In this document: positions 33,734 through 42,610 of the stretch, one piece after another
Numbering within the stretch: the stretch's first letter is position 1
Layout of the letters: every line of letters starts with the position of its first letter
Assembly (NCBI GenBank): GCA_035275345.1
Contig: DATEMY010000358.1
Location: forward strand, 19,450-83,449
Length of the DNA: 64,000 nt
Source: JAJVID01 sp035275345
Lineage (GTDB): Bacteria > Acidobacteriota > Blastocatellia > RBC074
Direction: 5' to 3'
Notes under the pieces: generated by a model
Seen by the model: only the letters and a program-made list of their open reading frames with translations
The model's database searches: none
What the model was told of the DNA's origin: nothing
Program-made: the position numbers and the translations under genes

Positions 33734-35599
33734 GTGCCCCATCTTCCGCCATTGGCTGCATTCGTCCCGGTCAACTTCCTTCCGGCGAAAGTTGACTGCG
33801 AGCGGCGCGCCGACGGCGCGATTGCGCTGCGCTCGCCCGAACCGCTCCGCGATTACCCTCGCTGCATCGGCGAGCATCTGGAACACTGGGCGAAAGAGCG
33901 GCCAGAGACAGTCTTTCTGGCGCAGCGTAATGGCGACGGCTGGCGCAAGCTGAACTTTGCGGAGGCGCGAACTCTTGTCCGCGCGATTGCGACGAACCTG
34001 CTTGAACGTAATCTCTCCGCTGAGCGCCCGGTCGCCATCCTCTCGGAAAATTCCATCGAGCATGCGCTACTGGCTTTAGCGGCAATGCACGCAGGGATTC
34101 CGGTCGCGCCGGTTTCAGCGGCTTACTCGCTCCTTTCGCGAGATTTCAAAAAACTCGGCGCGGTCTTTTCGCTGCTCACTCCGGGACTGGTGTTTGCCGA
34201 TGATGGAGAGCGGTTCGCCCCGGCGCTTGCGGCGCTCGGCAATCACGATTTTGAGCTCGTGGTCACCCGCAACAGCGCCCCCCTGGCGCGACCGGCGCAA
34301 GCCTTCGCCGAACTCTTGGATCGCGAAGATGCGACGGCGGTGGAGCGCGCTTTCGCTTCCCTCGGGCCTGACACGATTGCCAAATTCCTACTGACTTCAG
34401 GTTCGACCGGAGAGCCGAAAGCCGTCATCAACACTCAGCGGATGCTCTGCTCCAACCAACAGGCGCACGCGCAATGTTGGCCCTTCCTCAAAGAAGAGCC
34501 GCCCGTCATCGTGGACTGGCTGCCGTGGAATCACACGATGGCGGGCAACAACATTTTCGGCGCGGCGCTCACCCACGGCGGCTCTTATTACATTGACGAA
34601 GGCCGCCCGCTCCCCGGTCTGGTCGAAAAGACCGCGCGCAATTTGCGCGAAATCGCTCCGACCATCTATTACAACGTGCCGCGCGGCTACGACGCGCTGC
34701 TGCCTTTCCTCGAAAGCGAGGCCGAATTACGGCGCAATTTTTTCTCGCGTTTGAAGGTCATGTGTTACGGCGGAGCGGCGCTCCCAGCCATAGTGTGGGA
34801 TCGGCTCAACCGATTGGCCGAAGCCGAATTGGGCAAGCGCGTTCACATTTGCGCCGGCTACGGTTCGACCGAGACGGCGCCGGGCGCGACGATTGCGCAT
34901 TACGAGGTCACTGGCGCCGGCGTCATCGGGCTTCCTATTCCCGGCGTGACGCTGAAGCTGACGTCCCTGGCGAATTCCGACAAATACGAATTGCGCGTGA
35001 AAGGCCCCAACGTCACGCCAGGTTACTGGCGGCGCGAGGATTTGACCGCCGCGGCCTTTGACGAAGAAGGCTTTTACAAAATCGGCGACGCCGCGCGCCT
35101 GGTTGACGCAGGCGATCCCGCCAAAGGTCTGGAATTCGCCGGGCGAGTTTCGGAAGAATTTAAACTGACCAGCGGCACGTGGGTTCGCACAAGCGCGTTG
35201 CGCATTAAAGCCATCGCCGCGCTAGCGCCTGTCGCGCAGGACGTCGTTGTCGCCGGACAGGATCGCAATGACATACGCTTTTTGATCTTCCCGAATCTGG
35301 CCGGTTGCCGCAGCCTGTGCGCTGAATCGAGCGAAGGGACGCCGCCTGATGAATTGCTGGCTGATGCGCGCGTGCGCGAGCGGGTACGCGCTGGTCTGGC
35401 AAAGCTGAAAGCGGAAGGCGCCGGCAGTTCGACATACGCCACGCACGCGATGTTTCTGACCGAGCCGCCTTCAATTGACGCAGGTGAGATCACTGATAAA
35501 GGCTATATCAATCAGCGCGCAGTGTTGGAACGACGGGCGGAGTTGGTTGAGGAGTTATATGCCGCGACAACGTCGTCGGATTTGAATTTAGGATATTGA
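33734..35599 (+). CDS. Feruloyl-CoA synthase-like AMP-binding ligase
   Basis: The 621-aa protein starts with GTG 33734. The opening PLAAFVPVNFLPAKVDCERRADGAIALRSPEPL resembles feruloyl-CoA synthases. Core motifs of the adenylate-forming fold are FLLTSGSTGEPKAVINT, CAGYGSTETAPGA, YKIGDAARLV and EFKLTSGTWVRTSALR. These enzymes activate ferulate and related hydroxycinnamates to CoA thioesters. The last ~11 residues (ATTSSDLNLGY) run into the remains of a dehydrogenase gene and may not be native. The neighbouring amidohydrolase and regulators fit an aromatic-acid locus, although the enoyl-CoA hydratase/aldolase is absent. Confidence 0.88.
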   Translation: MPHLPPLAAFVPVNFLPAKVDCERRADGAIALRSPEPLRDYPRCIGEHLEHWAKERPETVFLAQRNGDGWRKLNFAEARTLVRAIATNLLERNLSAERPVAILSENSIEHALLALAAMHAGIPVAPVSAAYSLLSRDFKKLGAVFSLLTPGLVFADDGERFAPALAALGNHDFELVVTRNSAPLARPAQAFAELLDREDATAVERAFASLGPDTIAKFLLTSGSTGEPKAVINTQRMLCSNQQAHAQCWPFLKEEPPVIVDWLPWNHTMAGNNIFGAALTHGGSYYIDEGRPLPGLVEKTARNLREIAPTIYYNVPRGYDALLPFLESEAELRRNFFSRLKVMCYGGAALPAIVWDRLNRLAEAELGKRVHICAGYGSTETAPGATIAHYEVTGAGVIGLPIPGVTLKLTSLANSDKYELRVKGPNVTPGYWRREDLTAAAFDEEGFYKIGDAARLVDAGDPAKGLEFAGRVSEEFKLTSGTWVRTSALRIKAIAALAPVAQDVVVAGQDRNDIRFLIFPNLAGCRSLCAESSEGTPPDELLADARVRERVRAGLAKLKAEGAGSSTYATHAMFLTEPPSIDAGEITDKGYINQRAVLERRAELVEELYAATTSSDLNLGY

Positions 35600-35813
35600 T
35601 ATTGTTTACCTGAACGGTTATGGCTTTCCGGCGTGGCGTGGCGGGCCGATGTTGTACGCCGATACCGTTGGCGTAAAGGAAGTCTATGGCCGAGAATGCG
35701 AATTCCATGCGCGGCGCGGCGCCTGGTGGGAGCCTGCGCCACTACTCAAACGGCTTGCTGAGACGGGCGGGACCTTCGCCGCTTGGGACAAAGACAAGGA
35801 GGCAAAGAAATGA
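35592..35813 (+). pseudogene. C-terminal remnant of a 3-hydroxyacyl-CoA dehydrogenase
   Basis: In the frame starting at 35592 the translation DIDIVYLNGYGFPAWRGGPM, then LYADTVGVKEVYGRE and WWEPAPLLKRLAETGGTFAAW, is the C-terminal end of the FadJ/FadB-type 3-hydroxyacyl-CoA dehydrogenase. An in-frame TAG at 35589-35591 directly precedes it. It begins inside the last codons of the ligase gene, and its native stop still overlaps the amidohydrolase start as ATGA. About 90% of the gene has been deleted between the ligase and this point, leaving about 74 codons. Confidence 0.85.
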
Positions 35814-36655
35814 ACACCGACGACTTGATCGCCATTGACGTACACGTTCACCTCGAAACTGAAATCGAAGACAACGCGGCCAATGAAGCCGCAAAGAAAT
35901 ACTTCGGCGATTCCGGCCTGGGCCGCAACCGTCACGAACTGGCCGAGTATTACCGCTCGCGCAAGATCGGCTGCGTGATCTTCACCGTAGACGAGCGGCT
36001 CACGGGCCGTCCGCCGATTCCGAACGATGAGATCGCCGCTTTCGCCGCCGAGAACGCCGACATCATGTTCGCCTTTGCGAGCGTTGACCCGACGCGCGGC
36101 CAGGAGGCCGTGGATGAAGCGAAGCGACTGATCGCGGCGGGCGGCATTCGCGGCTTCAAACTGCATCCACCGCTGCAACAGTTCCACCCGAACGACCAAC
36201 GTATTTATCCGTTTTACGAAGTCATCAACGAAGCCAGACTGCCGGTGATCTTTCACACCGGCCACAGCGGCATCGGCACGGGGCAGCGCGGCGGAGGCGG
36301 CGTCCGGCTCAAATACGGCGCCCCGATGGATATTGACGACGTGGCCGTAGACTTTCCCGATATGCCGATCATCATGGCGCACCCGTCATTCCCCTGGCAG
36401 GACGAAGCCATTTCGATTTGCCTGCACAAGCCACAGGTTTACATTGATCTGTCGGGCTGGTCGCCGAAGTATTTCTCACCGACTCTGGTGCAGTATGCGA
36501 ACACGCTGCTTAAACACAAGGTGCTGTTCGGCTCCGATTATCCGTTGATCTCGCCGGATCGTTGGATGGCCGACTTCGAGAAGATCGCCGTCCGTGAGGA
36601 GGTGCGACCGCTGATTTTGAAGGAAAATGCGCTGCGGCTGTTTGGGTTGAGCTGA
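35810..36655 (+). CDS. Amidohydrolase_2 family protein (metal-dependent decarboxylase/hydrolase type)
   Basis: The 281-aa protein starts at ATG 35810 with AAGGAGG eight bases upstream. It has the amidohydrolase_2 TIM-barrel motifs: IDVHVHLE (metal-binding HxH), GIRGFKLHPPLQ, PVIFHTGHSG, PIIMAHPSFPW and a final VLFGSDYPLISPDRW with the conserved Asp. Members hydrolyse or non-oxidatively decarboxylate ring or dicarboxylic compounds. Position after the feruloyl-CoA synthase-like gene suggests a phenolic acid substrate, but sequence alone does not settle it. Confidence 0.85.
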   Translation: MNTDDLIAIDVHVHLETEIEDNAANEAAKKYFGDSGLGRNRHELAEYYRSRKIGCVIFTVDERLTGRPPIPNDEIAAFAAENADIMFAFASVDPTRGQEAVDEAKRLIAAGGIRGFKLHPPLQQFHPNDQRIYPFYEVINEARLPVIFHTGHSGIGTGQRGGGGVRLKYGAPMDIDDVAVDFPDMPIIMAHPSFPWQDEAISICLHKPQVYIDLSGWSPKYFSPTLVQYANTLLKHKVLFGSDYPLISPDRWMADFEKIAVREEVRPLILKENALRLFGLS

Positions 36656-36743
36656 ATGCGGCGTGCCCTGCGCGCCGACGATGGCGCGTTGATTTCCGCG
36701 CGCGCTAGGGGGTTTCGTCTGTTAGCCATAATCGCATCATGGC

Positions 36744-37775
36744 TCATACCGAATGGGTTTCGTTAGCGGAGGGCAGGAACGACTCGATCAAATTTCCCAG
36801 ATTCTGTGCGGTAGCCAGATCATAGATGAACTTGCTGACAGCCAGGTCGAGAATGCCCAGTCCGAAGGGGCTGAAGATGACCGGACGATTTCCGTCGCTC
36901 CGCGCTTCGGCGGCGCCTCTGATGATGTCTCCGATCGTGCAACGTATGAAGTCACGGTTGCCAGAAAGCCGTTCGGCCAGATGGACAGAGGTTTCGGCCC
37001 GGCACACATGATCAACATCATCAACGACGTTGTCAGACGACAGAATGATTTCCGGAGAGAGGTCTCGCAATGAGACGTGCAGGATCGTGCTGGCGGGTTG
37101 GATGAGAGCCGGATCGAAAATATGCGGCGTGCCCGCAGTGGTCGCCATGCTCACGAGCGTCGCGCTTCCGAAAACCTCATTGAGATCGCTGGCGACTTCG
37201 ACGTCGATGTGGCCGAAAACTTCCTGACCTCTGACCTTGAATTCAGCGGCCCGCGACGGATCCAGGTCGAAGACCTTGAACCGTCGCAGATCGGGGAAAG
37301 TGGCGCGCAGAAACCGGGCGATTTCAAAGTTAATCGGGCCACAGCCGACCAATCCTGCCGAGCCGATCTGTTCTCTGCTACAGAGGAGTTTCGCGGCCAG
37401 CGCGGCGCTCGCCGCCGTCCGTTTAGCGCTGATCATCGAACCTTCCAGAATGGCTTCCACCCTTCCCGTCAATAAGTTATTCAGGATCACGACCGCCGAA
37501 GCTCGATCCAGATTTTGGGAGACGTTATCCGGAAAGGAGGAGATCCATTTGATGCCGGCGACATTGAACCGGTTTCCGAGGTAGGCCGGGAGCGCGATGA
37601 TTCGGTTTTGTGGCTGGCCGGGGAATCGCAGGAAACTGGAATGCGGTAGCGAACTTTCTCCCAGCGCATGGATTTCATAGGCCGCCCCCACGATGTCCAT
37701 GAGATCGGCTTCACGGTCGCTAATGAGCGAGAGGACTTCCTTCGCGGTTAAGATGCGCACACTGTTGGAATACAT
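36744..37775 (-). CDS. sbnB: SbnB-like N-(amino-carboxyethyl)-glutamate dehydrogenase (L-2,3-diaminopropionate synthesis)
   Basis: The 343-aa protein belongs to the ornithine cyclodeaminase/mu-crystallin family: GRVEAILEGSMISAKRTAA, a Rossmann site SAGLVGCGPINFEIARFL with VFDLDPSRA, and DDVDHVCRAETSVHLAE. Its best functional match by context is SbnB, which oxidatively splits N-[(2S)-2-amino-2-carboxyethyl]-L-glutamate into L-2,3-diaminopropionate and 2-oxoglutarate. The SbnA partner is encoded upstream in the same cluster. AAGG lies before the ATG. It is the last gene of the minus-strand biosynthetic cluster. Confidence 0.88.
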   Translation of the reverse strand: MYSNSVRILTAKEVLSLISDREADLMDIVGAAYEIHALGESSLPHSSFLRFPGQPQNRIIALPAYLGNRFNVAGIKWISSFPDNVSQNLDRASAVVILNNLLTGRVEAILEGSMISAKRTAASAALAAKLLCSREQIGSAGLVGCGPINFEIARFLRATFPDLRRFKVFDLDPSRAAEFKVRGQEVFGHIDVEVASDLNEVFGSATLVSMATTAGTPHIFDPALIQPASTILHVSLRDLSPEIILSSDNVVDDVDHVCRAETSVHLAERLSGNRDFIRCTIGDIIRGAAEARSDGNRPVIFSPFGLGILDLAVSKFIYDLATAQNLGNLIESFLPSANETHSV

Positions 37776-37884
37776 GAAAAACCTTCAGATTCGTTTCTCG
37801 GAGATGGTTTACATCCCGGATATTGTTGCGGAACCACTCGTCAGAGTAGATACATTGGTACTGCAAAGAGCCGTTTCTTAAAGA

Positions 37885-38490
37885 TCAATTCCCGGCGCTT
37901 GTCTCTATTTTTTCCAGCCGGCCATTACCATCGAGTGTTTTGAGGTTTATGTCGGCTATGCATCTGACATTCACATAATCCAACATCAGGGCGCCTTCGA
38001 CATGAACCACCCCACTTCCGTTTTCAAAATCGGCTTTGCTGAAATCACAAGCATCACGATCCAATCTGATGCCCAATTCCGTGCCCCCCTTCGTCTCGGT
38101 GAACTTAACATGAACATAATTGCGATCGACCGCCTCCTTGAAGAGCTTAACAGTCTTTTCCGGACGCAGCCCTGCTTCAATGACATGGTCGCCTTCGCAA
38201 AGTCTATCCACAAGACTCTTCTCACGCGGCCTGTTCGTGTCGGGAGGCGGAGGCGGAGGCGGAGGGTTCTTAGCCATCTCCTCCATCTTTTTCTTGAGAC
38301 TGAGGGGCCTCATATCCGTCCAAACTTCCTTGATGAAAGCGAGGCATTCGGCTTTCGGCCCCACTTTCCCGCCGTCATTCCAACCGATTGGGTTCTCTTT
38401 GTATTCAGGCCAAATCGAATACTGTTCCTCGTGGTTTACGACAACTTTGTAAGTGGTAGTGTCTTCTTTGTCAGGGTCGGCCCAACTCAT
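37885..38490 (-). CDS. MbtH-like protein with a novel ~130-residue C-terminal extension
   Basis: The 201-aa protein starts with a full MbtH domain (about residues 10-70): YKVVVNHEEQYSIWPEYKEN, PIGWNDGGKVG, ECLAFIKEVWTDMRPLSL. MbtH proteins are 60-75 aa and bind the A domain of NRPSs to activate it. Here a linker with eight prolines (NPPPPPPPPD) leads to a second domain (about 90-201, with LVDRLCEGDHVIEAG, YVHVKFTETKGGTELGIRLD and a final DYVNVRCIADINLKTLDGNG) that I do not recognise. The gene lies only 2 bases from the acyltransferase upstream, so both are co-translated. The A-domain partner would be the truncated one in this cluster. Confidence 0.88.
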   Translation of the reverse strand: MSWADPDKEDTTTYKVVVNHEEQYSIWPEYKENPIGWNDGGKVGPKAECLAFIKEVWTDMRPLSLKKKMEEMAKNPPPPPPPPDTNRPREKSLVDRLCEGDHVIEAGLRPEKTVKLFKEAVDRNYVHVKFTETKGGTELGIRLDRDACDFSKADFENGSGVVHVEGALMLDYVNVRCIADINLKTLDGNGRLEKIETSAGN

Positions 38491-38492
38491 AA

Positions 38493-39056
38493 TTATGTAA
38501 TCTCCTTTTTATGTGAAGCCATGGCTGCGCGCGCAGCCGGTTGCTCGAACCGGAGCATTCGTTCGTCTCTTGTGAGAAGACGGCACAGGCCGTATTCCGT
38601 CAAGAAAGTTTTCTCTCCGGCCGAAAAGCCCAGTTGAGTACACAGAAACGATGACTGCGCTACCGCGGCGCCGAGCACAAGCCAGGTGTACTCAAAATTC
38701 CTTGGCGCCACGAACAGCCGGTGCGCTTCCAGCATCATTTTCATTGGGATGTTCAGACCGCGATATGATCGGATTACCGCTAATTGCGTGTAACGAGCCG
38801 ACCTCGCCGACGGGGTAAATTCCAAGCAACATTTTTGGTGTAGCGCAAGATCTCCAGTGGTTTCGACCACGCTCAGCGTCGCAACGGGCTTACACTGCAG
38901 ATCATCGATCGCCAAGATATGAAGCGCGTCTGAATTGTCGCTTACTCTTAGCGGCGCGAGCGCAATCTTCAGTTCCTGCTCAAAGACGGATCGTCTGATA
39001 TCCAACATCGCCGCTTCCTGGAAGCGGGTCGTAACCGGCTCTATTATTATCGCCAT
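38493..39056 (-). CDS. GNAT-fold N-acyltransferase, FeeM/autoinducer-synthase-like
   Basis: The 187-aa protein has features of the FeeM/LuxI-like branch of GNAT enzymes: an N-terminal helix with AAMLDIRRSVFEQELKIA, a strand-rich middle (LHILAIDDLQCKPVATLSVVE), and the cofactor-binding helix region YTQLAVIRSYRGLNIPMKMM. A TWLVLGAAVAQSSFLCTQLGF segment follows. FeeM-type enzymes transfer a fatty acyl group from acyl-ACP to an amino acid. Together with the FAAL-ACP in the cluster, an acyl-ACP donor is plausible. A GGAGAAA ribosome site precedes the ATG. Confidence 0.65.
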   Translation of the reverse strand: MAIIIEPVTTRFQEAAMLDIRRSVFEQELKIALAPLRVSDNSDALHILAIDDLQCKPVATLSVVETTGDLALHQKCCLEFTPSARSARYTQLAVIRSYRGLNIPMKMMLEAHRLFVAPRNFEYTWLVLGAAVAQSSFLCTQLGFSAGEKTFLTEYGLCRLLTRDERMLRFEQPAARAAMASHKKEIT

Positions 39057-39240
39057 TTGAATTTCTCCTTTCCATAACTTGGAGTTTCCGATCCGGCGAT
39101 CGATCCGATTCGATTTTCCCGCAATCCAATTTGATTACTCGATCCGCCAGATGAAAATATTTATCGTCATGATTGATGGCCAATATGCACTTACCTCGAC
39201 TTTGCGGGCGCCGTCCGCCACAGGCGAGTTGATCTGTTCT

Positions 39241-40293
39241 CTACGAGTAGAGGGTCCTCAAGGGGAAAGACTTCATTTCCTGGTCGGTTGGCTGCAAGTT
39301 CCAAGATCTCCCTCCCTCCTCAAATGGTATCTCCCAGAGGTGTGAGACATCCCCGAAATGTTCCAAGACCCATTGGTCCGAATAAATCGTGTCCATATAT
39401 CGATCGCCTCGGTCCGGCAAGATAACTACGCAATTGGAACCGTCCGGAATTCTACCTTGTGACTTATTTACCGCGCTGATAACGGCTCCCGAAGATCCGC
39501 CCGCCAAAATCAACTCTTCCCTGACAAGTCGGCGGCAACCGACAACGCAATCCAGATCGGACACCAGGACACACTCATCCGCCAGGTGAGGCTCGTAAAG
39601 CGATGGTCTGACCGACGCGCCATGACCTGGGATCAAGCGACGACTTGTCTTCCCGCCGAAGATCACACTGCCTAGCGCGTCTACCGCAATTATTCTGGTT
39701 CTCAGATCTTGAACGTAGGCGTACTCAGAGCAACCGCGAAGCGTCCCGCATGTGCTTGTCGCACAAAACAAGTAATCGACTCGCCCATCCAGGGCCTCGG
39801 CGATTTCACGCATGGTTTGATGATGGGCCTGGGCATTCCACAAGTTCGCATATTGATTCGGCCAAAAGCTGTGTGGAATCTGCGCCGTCAATTGCTTAAC
39901 CCGATCGATTCGCGCCTGGAGATACTCGCCCGTAAGAGGGTCAGGTACCGTCACACACTCAATCTCGGCCCCGTACAGTCTCAAAATGTCGAGATTTTGC
40001 TTGGTAGTCTTGGGATCCACCACACACACAAACCGCAGGCCGAAGTACCGGCACATTTGAGCCAGCCCGATTCCCATATTCCCCGAGCTGGACTCGACTA
40101 CGGTCGCGCCTGGACTAAGCTCCCCCGATATAACGGCATTTTTGATGATAGTCAGCGCAGTTCGATCTTTTATGCTCCCGCCGGGATTAACCCCTTCAAG
40201 TTTGGCGAATAATCGAAAGCGCGCGTCAGGAAAAATCCGACTGAGCCGCGCCATCGGGGTATTGCCGATTTTCGAGATTATATCTCCAATCAT
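39241..40293 (-). CDS. sbnA: SbnA-like N-(amino-carboxyethyl)-glutamate synthase (PLP, beta-replacement)
   Basis: The 350-aa protein is started at the ATG ending at 40293 (GGGAGAG upstream). It is a fold-type II PLP enzyme like cysteine synthase: IGNTPMARL, the PLP lysine in NPGGSIKDR, the ESSSGNMGIGLAQMC substrate loop, ATSTCGTLRGCSEY for phosphate binding and GGSSGAVISA. The two-gene set with SbnB and the TSTCGT-type loop identify SbnA, which joins O-phospho-L-serine with glutamate on the way to L-2,3-diaminopropionate. It lies just downstream of the NRPS remains and so ends the disturbed part of the cluster. Confidence 0.9.
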   Translation of the reverse strand: MIGDIISKIGNTPMARLSRIFPDARFRLFAKLEGVNPGGSIKDRTALTIIKNAVISGELSPGATVVESSSGNMGIGLAQMCRYFGLRFVCVVDPKTTKQNLDILRLYGAEIECVTVPDPLTGEYLQARIDRVKQLTAQIPHSFWPNQYANLWNAQAHHQTMREIAEALDGRVDYLFCATSTCGTLRGCSEYAYVQDLRTRIIAVDALGSVIFGGKTSRRLIPGHGASVRPSLYEPHLADECVLVSDLDCVVGCRRLVREELILAGGSSGAVISAVNKSQGRIPDGSNCVVILPDRGDRYMDTIYSDQWVLEHFGDVSHLWEIPFEEGGRSWNLQPTDQEMKSFPLRTLYS

Positions 40294-40342
40294 CGCTTTC
40301 TCTCCCCTATTGTCTGAGTCTGTTGTTCCGGACAACCGAAAG

Positions 40343-42100
40343 TTAAACGGGGACGGCTGCTGTTGATGCAATGGACGTCTTCAACGCATTGGCTAGGCCC
40401 CGGACATTTGGCTCTCGTAGGATGGTGGTGTGGTTTCCGGGAACCCGGCGCCGAGTTATTTGCGCCGATGCATATTTGCCCCAACCCAGAGTCGAATCTG
40501 CGGGTTTGTTCTCGTGTCCATCATCGGCGGTGAAGATTGCGATCTCCCCGTGAAAAATTGCGGGATTGTATTTTCGCAGAGCCGCCATGTTTTTCTTGGC
40601 GACTTCCAGGAAGCGCCGGGCATAGGTGATTTCGATATCAGGTGGTCGAACGGTAAATCAAGAACGCCAGGGCTGCCCTTTAACCGGTTGGTCCAATAGT
40701 CGAGCTGCGATGTCAGCCCCCCACTTTGCAGCCATTTCTGAAATATCCTCATGATCGCGTAACAGCTTTTCTATTTCGCCCAATTCAACTCTTACACCCC
40801 TGATCTTGACCTGGTTATCCAGCCGACCGATCAACTCGAAATCCCCATTGAGCGTGACTCGACCGATGTCTCCTGTTCGGTAGATGAGGTCCTGAGGATC
40901 GTTTACGTTAAAGGGGTTCCGAATGAACGACTCCCGAGTCAGTTCAGGTTGTCGATAATATCCATGGGAGCGATAGGGAGTGCGGATGAAGATTTCACCG
41001 ACGACCCCTGGTGGACAGACCTCCATCTTTTCATCGAGCACCAACGCCTTGGCCCCTCTGATCGGCTTTCCCACCGGGATCAGACGGCGTTCCTGATCTG
41101 CAGGTTGGATAAAATAACAGAACTTGGCAAGCGTAGTTTCTGTAGGCCCATAAAGATTGACCAGTTGGATACGGTCGCCAAAAACGCTATACCATTTCTT
41201 CAGATCTGCAGGAAAAATCGGTTCTCCCGCCAGGAGGATGTACTTTAACGATTGGAAAGAATCAGGGCTCAGGGGCTCATTCAATATTGACCTGAACAGG
41301 CTGGGGGTGCAATGCATCAGGTTGATCTGGGCCGAATCAATCCATCTGACCAATTTCTCCGAGTCGAGCGCCGTCTCCCGATCCGGCGGGAGAGATAGTG
41401 TGGCTCCCGCGCATAAAGGTAGAAAGATATCTCTGAGAAACGGGTCAAAGGAGGGCGGAGTGAGCTGACTTACCCGGAAGTTTTCGTTTACTCCACATGT
41501 CTCGATCTCCCAATCTATGAAATGTAATAGACCGCGGCGGCTCCCGGCGATTCCCTTTGGTTTACCGGTAGAGCCGGAAGTAAAGTAGATATAGCCGAGG
41601 TCCTTCGGGTTGTCGTTTGATACCTTCAACTCTTCCCCGGAAAAACTGGCGCAATGAGGAATCTTTCTCACGTGAACCGCCTGACCGGCCTTAATCACAA
41701 TGATGGAGCAATCCGAACGGTTGTTTGCCGCGATCTGCTCGGCCGCTTCCTCGAATCCTTTTTCCACTATGAATCCTTGCGGCTCCGCTGTCGAGACCAT
41801 TGCTTTGAGTCGGTTGACCGGGTATTTAGTATCCAGGGGCGCGAAAACGCAATTTGCCTTCAGTACTCCGATGATGGATGCCACCAATTCAGCCGTATCC
41901 TCTATCAGTAAAGCCACGACGGAGCCATTAGCGACCCCGGCCGACGTCAACAGATCTCGCACCTTATTCGACCGCTGTTCCAACTCGTCATAAGAAAGTA
42001 TGTGATCTTGCCATACTATTGCGTCTTTAGATCCGCGCTTTTTACCGCGCTCAATCAGTAAGTCAACGATTTCGCTGTTAATCGTTTGAGTAAGCTCCAT
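40343..42100 (-). pseudogene. Collapsed NRPS: intact-looking A domain, scrap of a C domain, tail of a thioesterase
   Basis: From the ATG ending at 42100 (AAGGAG upstream) the frame encodes an adenylation domain with core motifs YIYFTSGSTGKPKGI (A3), LYGPTETT (A5), YRTGDIGR (A7) and GRLDNQVKIRGVRVELGEIE (A8). Homology stops about 40740, before A9/A10 and without a carrier domain; the frame continues meaninglessly to 40658. In a second frame the same DNA reads LTSQLDYWTNRLKGSPGVLD, the start of a condensation domain, ending near 40640. A third frame then gives a thioesterase tail (YARRFLEVAKKNMAALRKYN, LGWGKYA, VPGNHTTILREPN) to 40343. At least two deletions with frame change occurred, or a repetitive NRPS was collapsed during assembly. 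A stand-alone A domain could still be made. Confidence 0.88.
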
Positions 42101-42610
42101 TGGCGCGCTCCTTTTTGAATGGGTATAGGATGAAGAAGTAATGTGGAAGAGATGACAAGCTTCGCTGGAGTGATTGCTGCTGATGCCCTTGAACATGGTC
42201 CGGGGGCTGACCAAACCCGGAAACGTCAAAACCTGATTAAGCCCGGTGAGATCGACTTCGCGCGTCGCCCCAGGATAACAGAGCGCCTATGAGATAATTG
42301 ATTAGCAGCTCTCATTGCCATTATCCATGCGGCTCAGTTATTCCCAAACACAGACAGGCTACCGCTATTGCGTTTGGAATCTTCCTCCGCCCTCGGCTTC
42401 CGAGTAGGCTACCGCCATCGCAATTCTGCCCACCCTCCCAGACTTTTCCGACGGTGATACCTAACGAGCGCCGATTACCAAGGGAATGAGCGCGCAGGGC
42501 GCAGAACATTTTTCTCTCTGATCGACTTCCTTAACTGACAAAACTATGAACGCGCTTACGCCAAGTCTTTTTATCTTTCCGGCTCCTGCTTCTGAAACAA
42601 CACTCAAGGG
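42101..42610 (-). other. 510-base stretch without an assignable gene inside the biosynthetic cluster
   Basis: This spacer separates the aminotransferase-reductase gene from the NRPS remains. The frame of the A domain is open back to about 42229 (MTFPGLVSPRTMFKGISS), but that part has no ribosome site or recognisable similarity. A GGCTACCGC-type motif occurs twice (about 42358 and 42408). The stretch may hold the promoter of the downstream genes or further scar sequence from the NRPS loss. Confidence 0.5.

Noticed and set aside
40658..40740. Native C-terminal end of a stand-alone A domain
   Set aside because: The same bases in another frame encode a clear condensation-domain motif, so the A-domain frame here is out of frame with the real sequence.
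42101..42229. Longer N-terminus of the A domain starting at 42229
   Set aside because: There is no ribosome site or similarity there, whereas the ATG at 42100 has AAGGAG and matches the usual start of an A domain.
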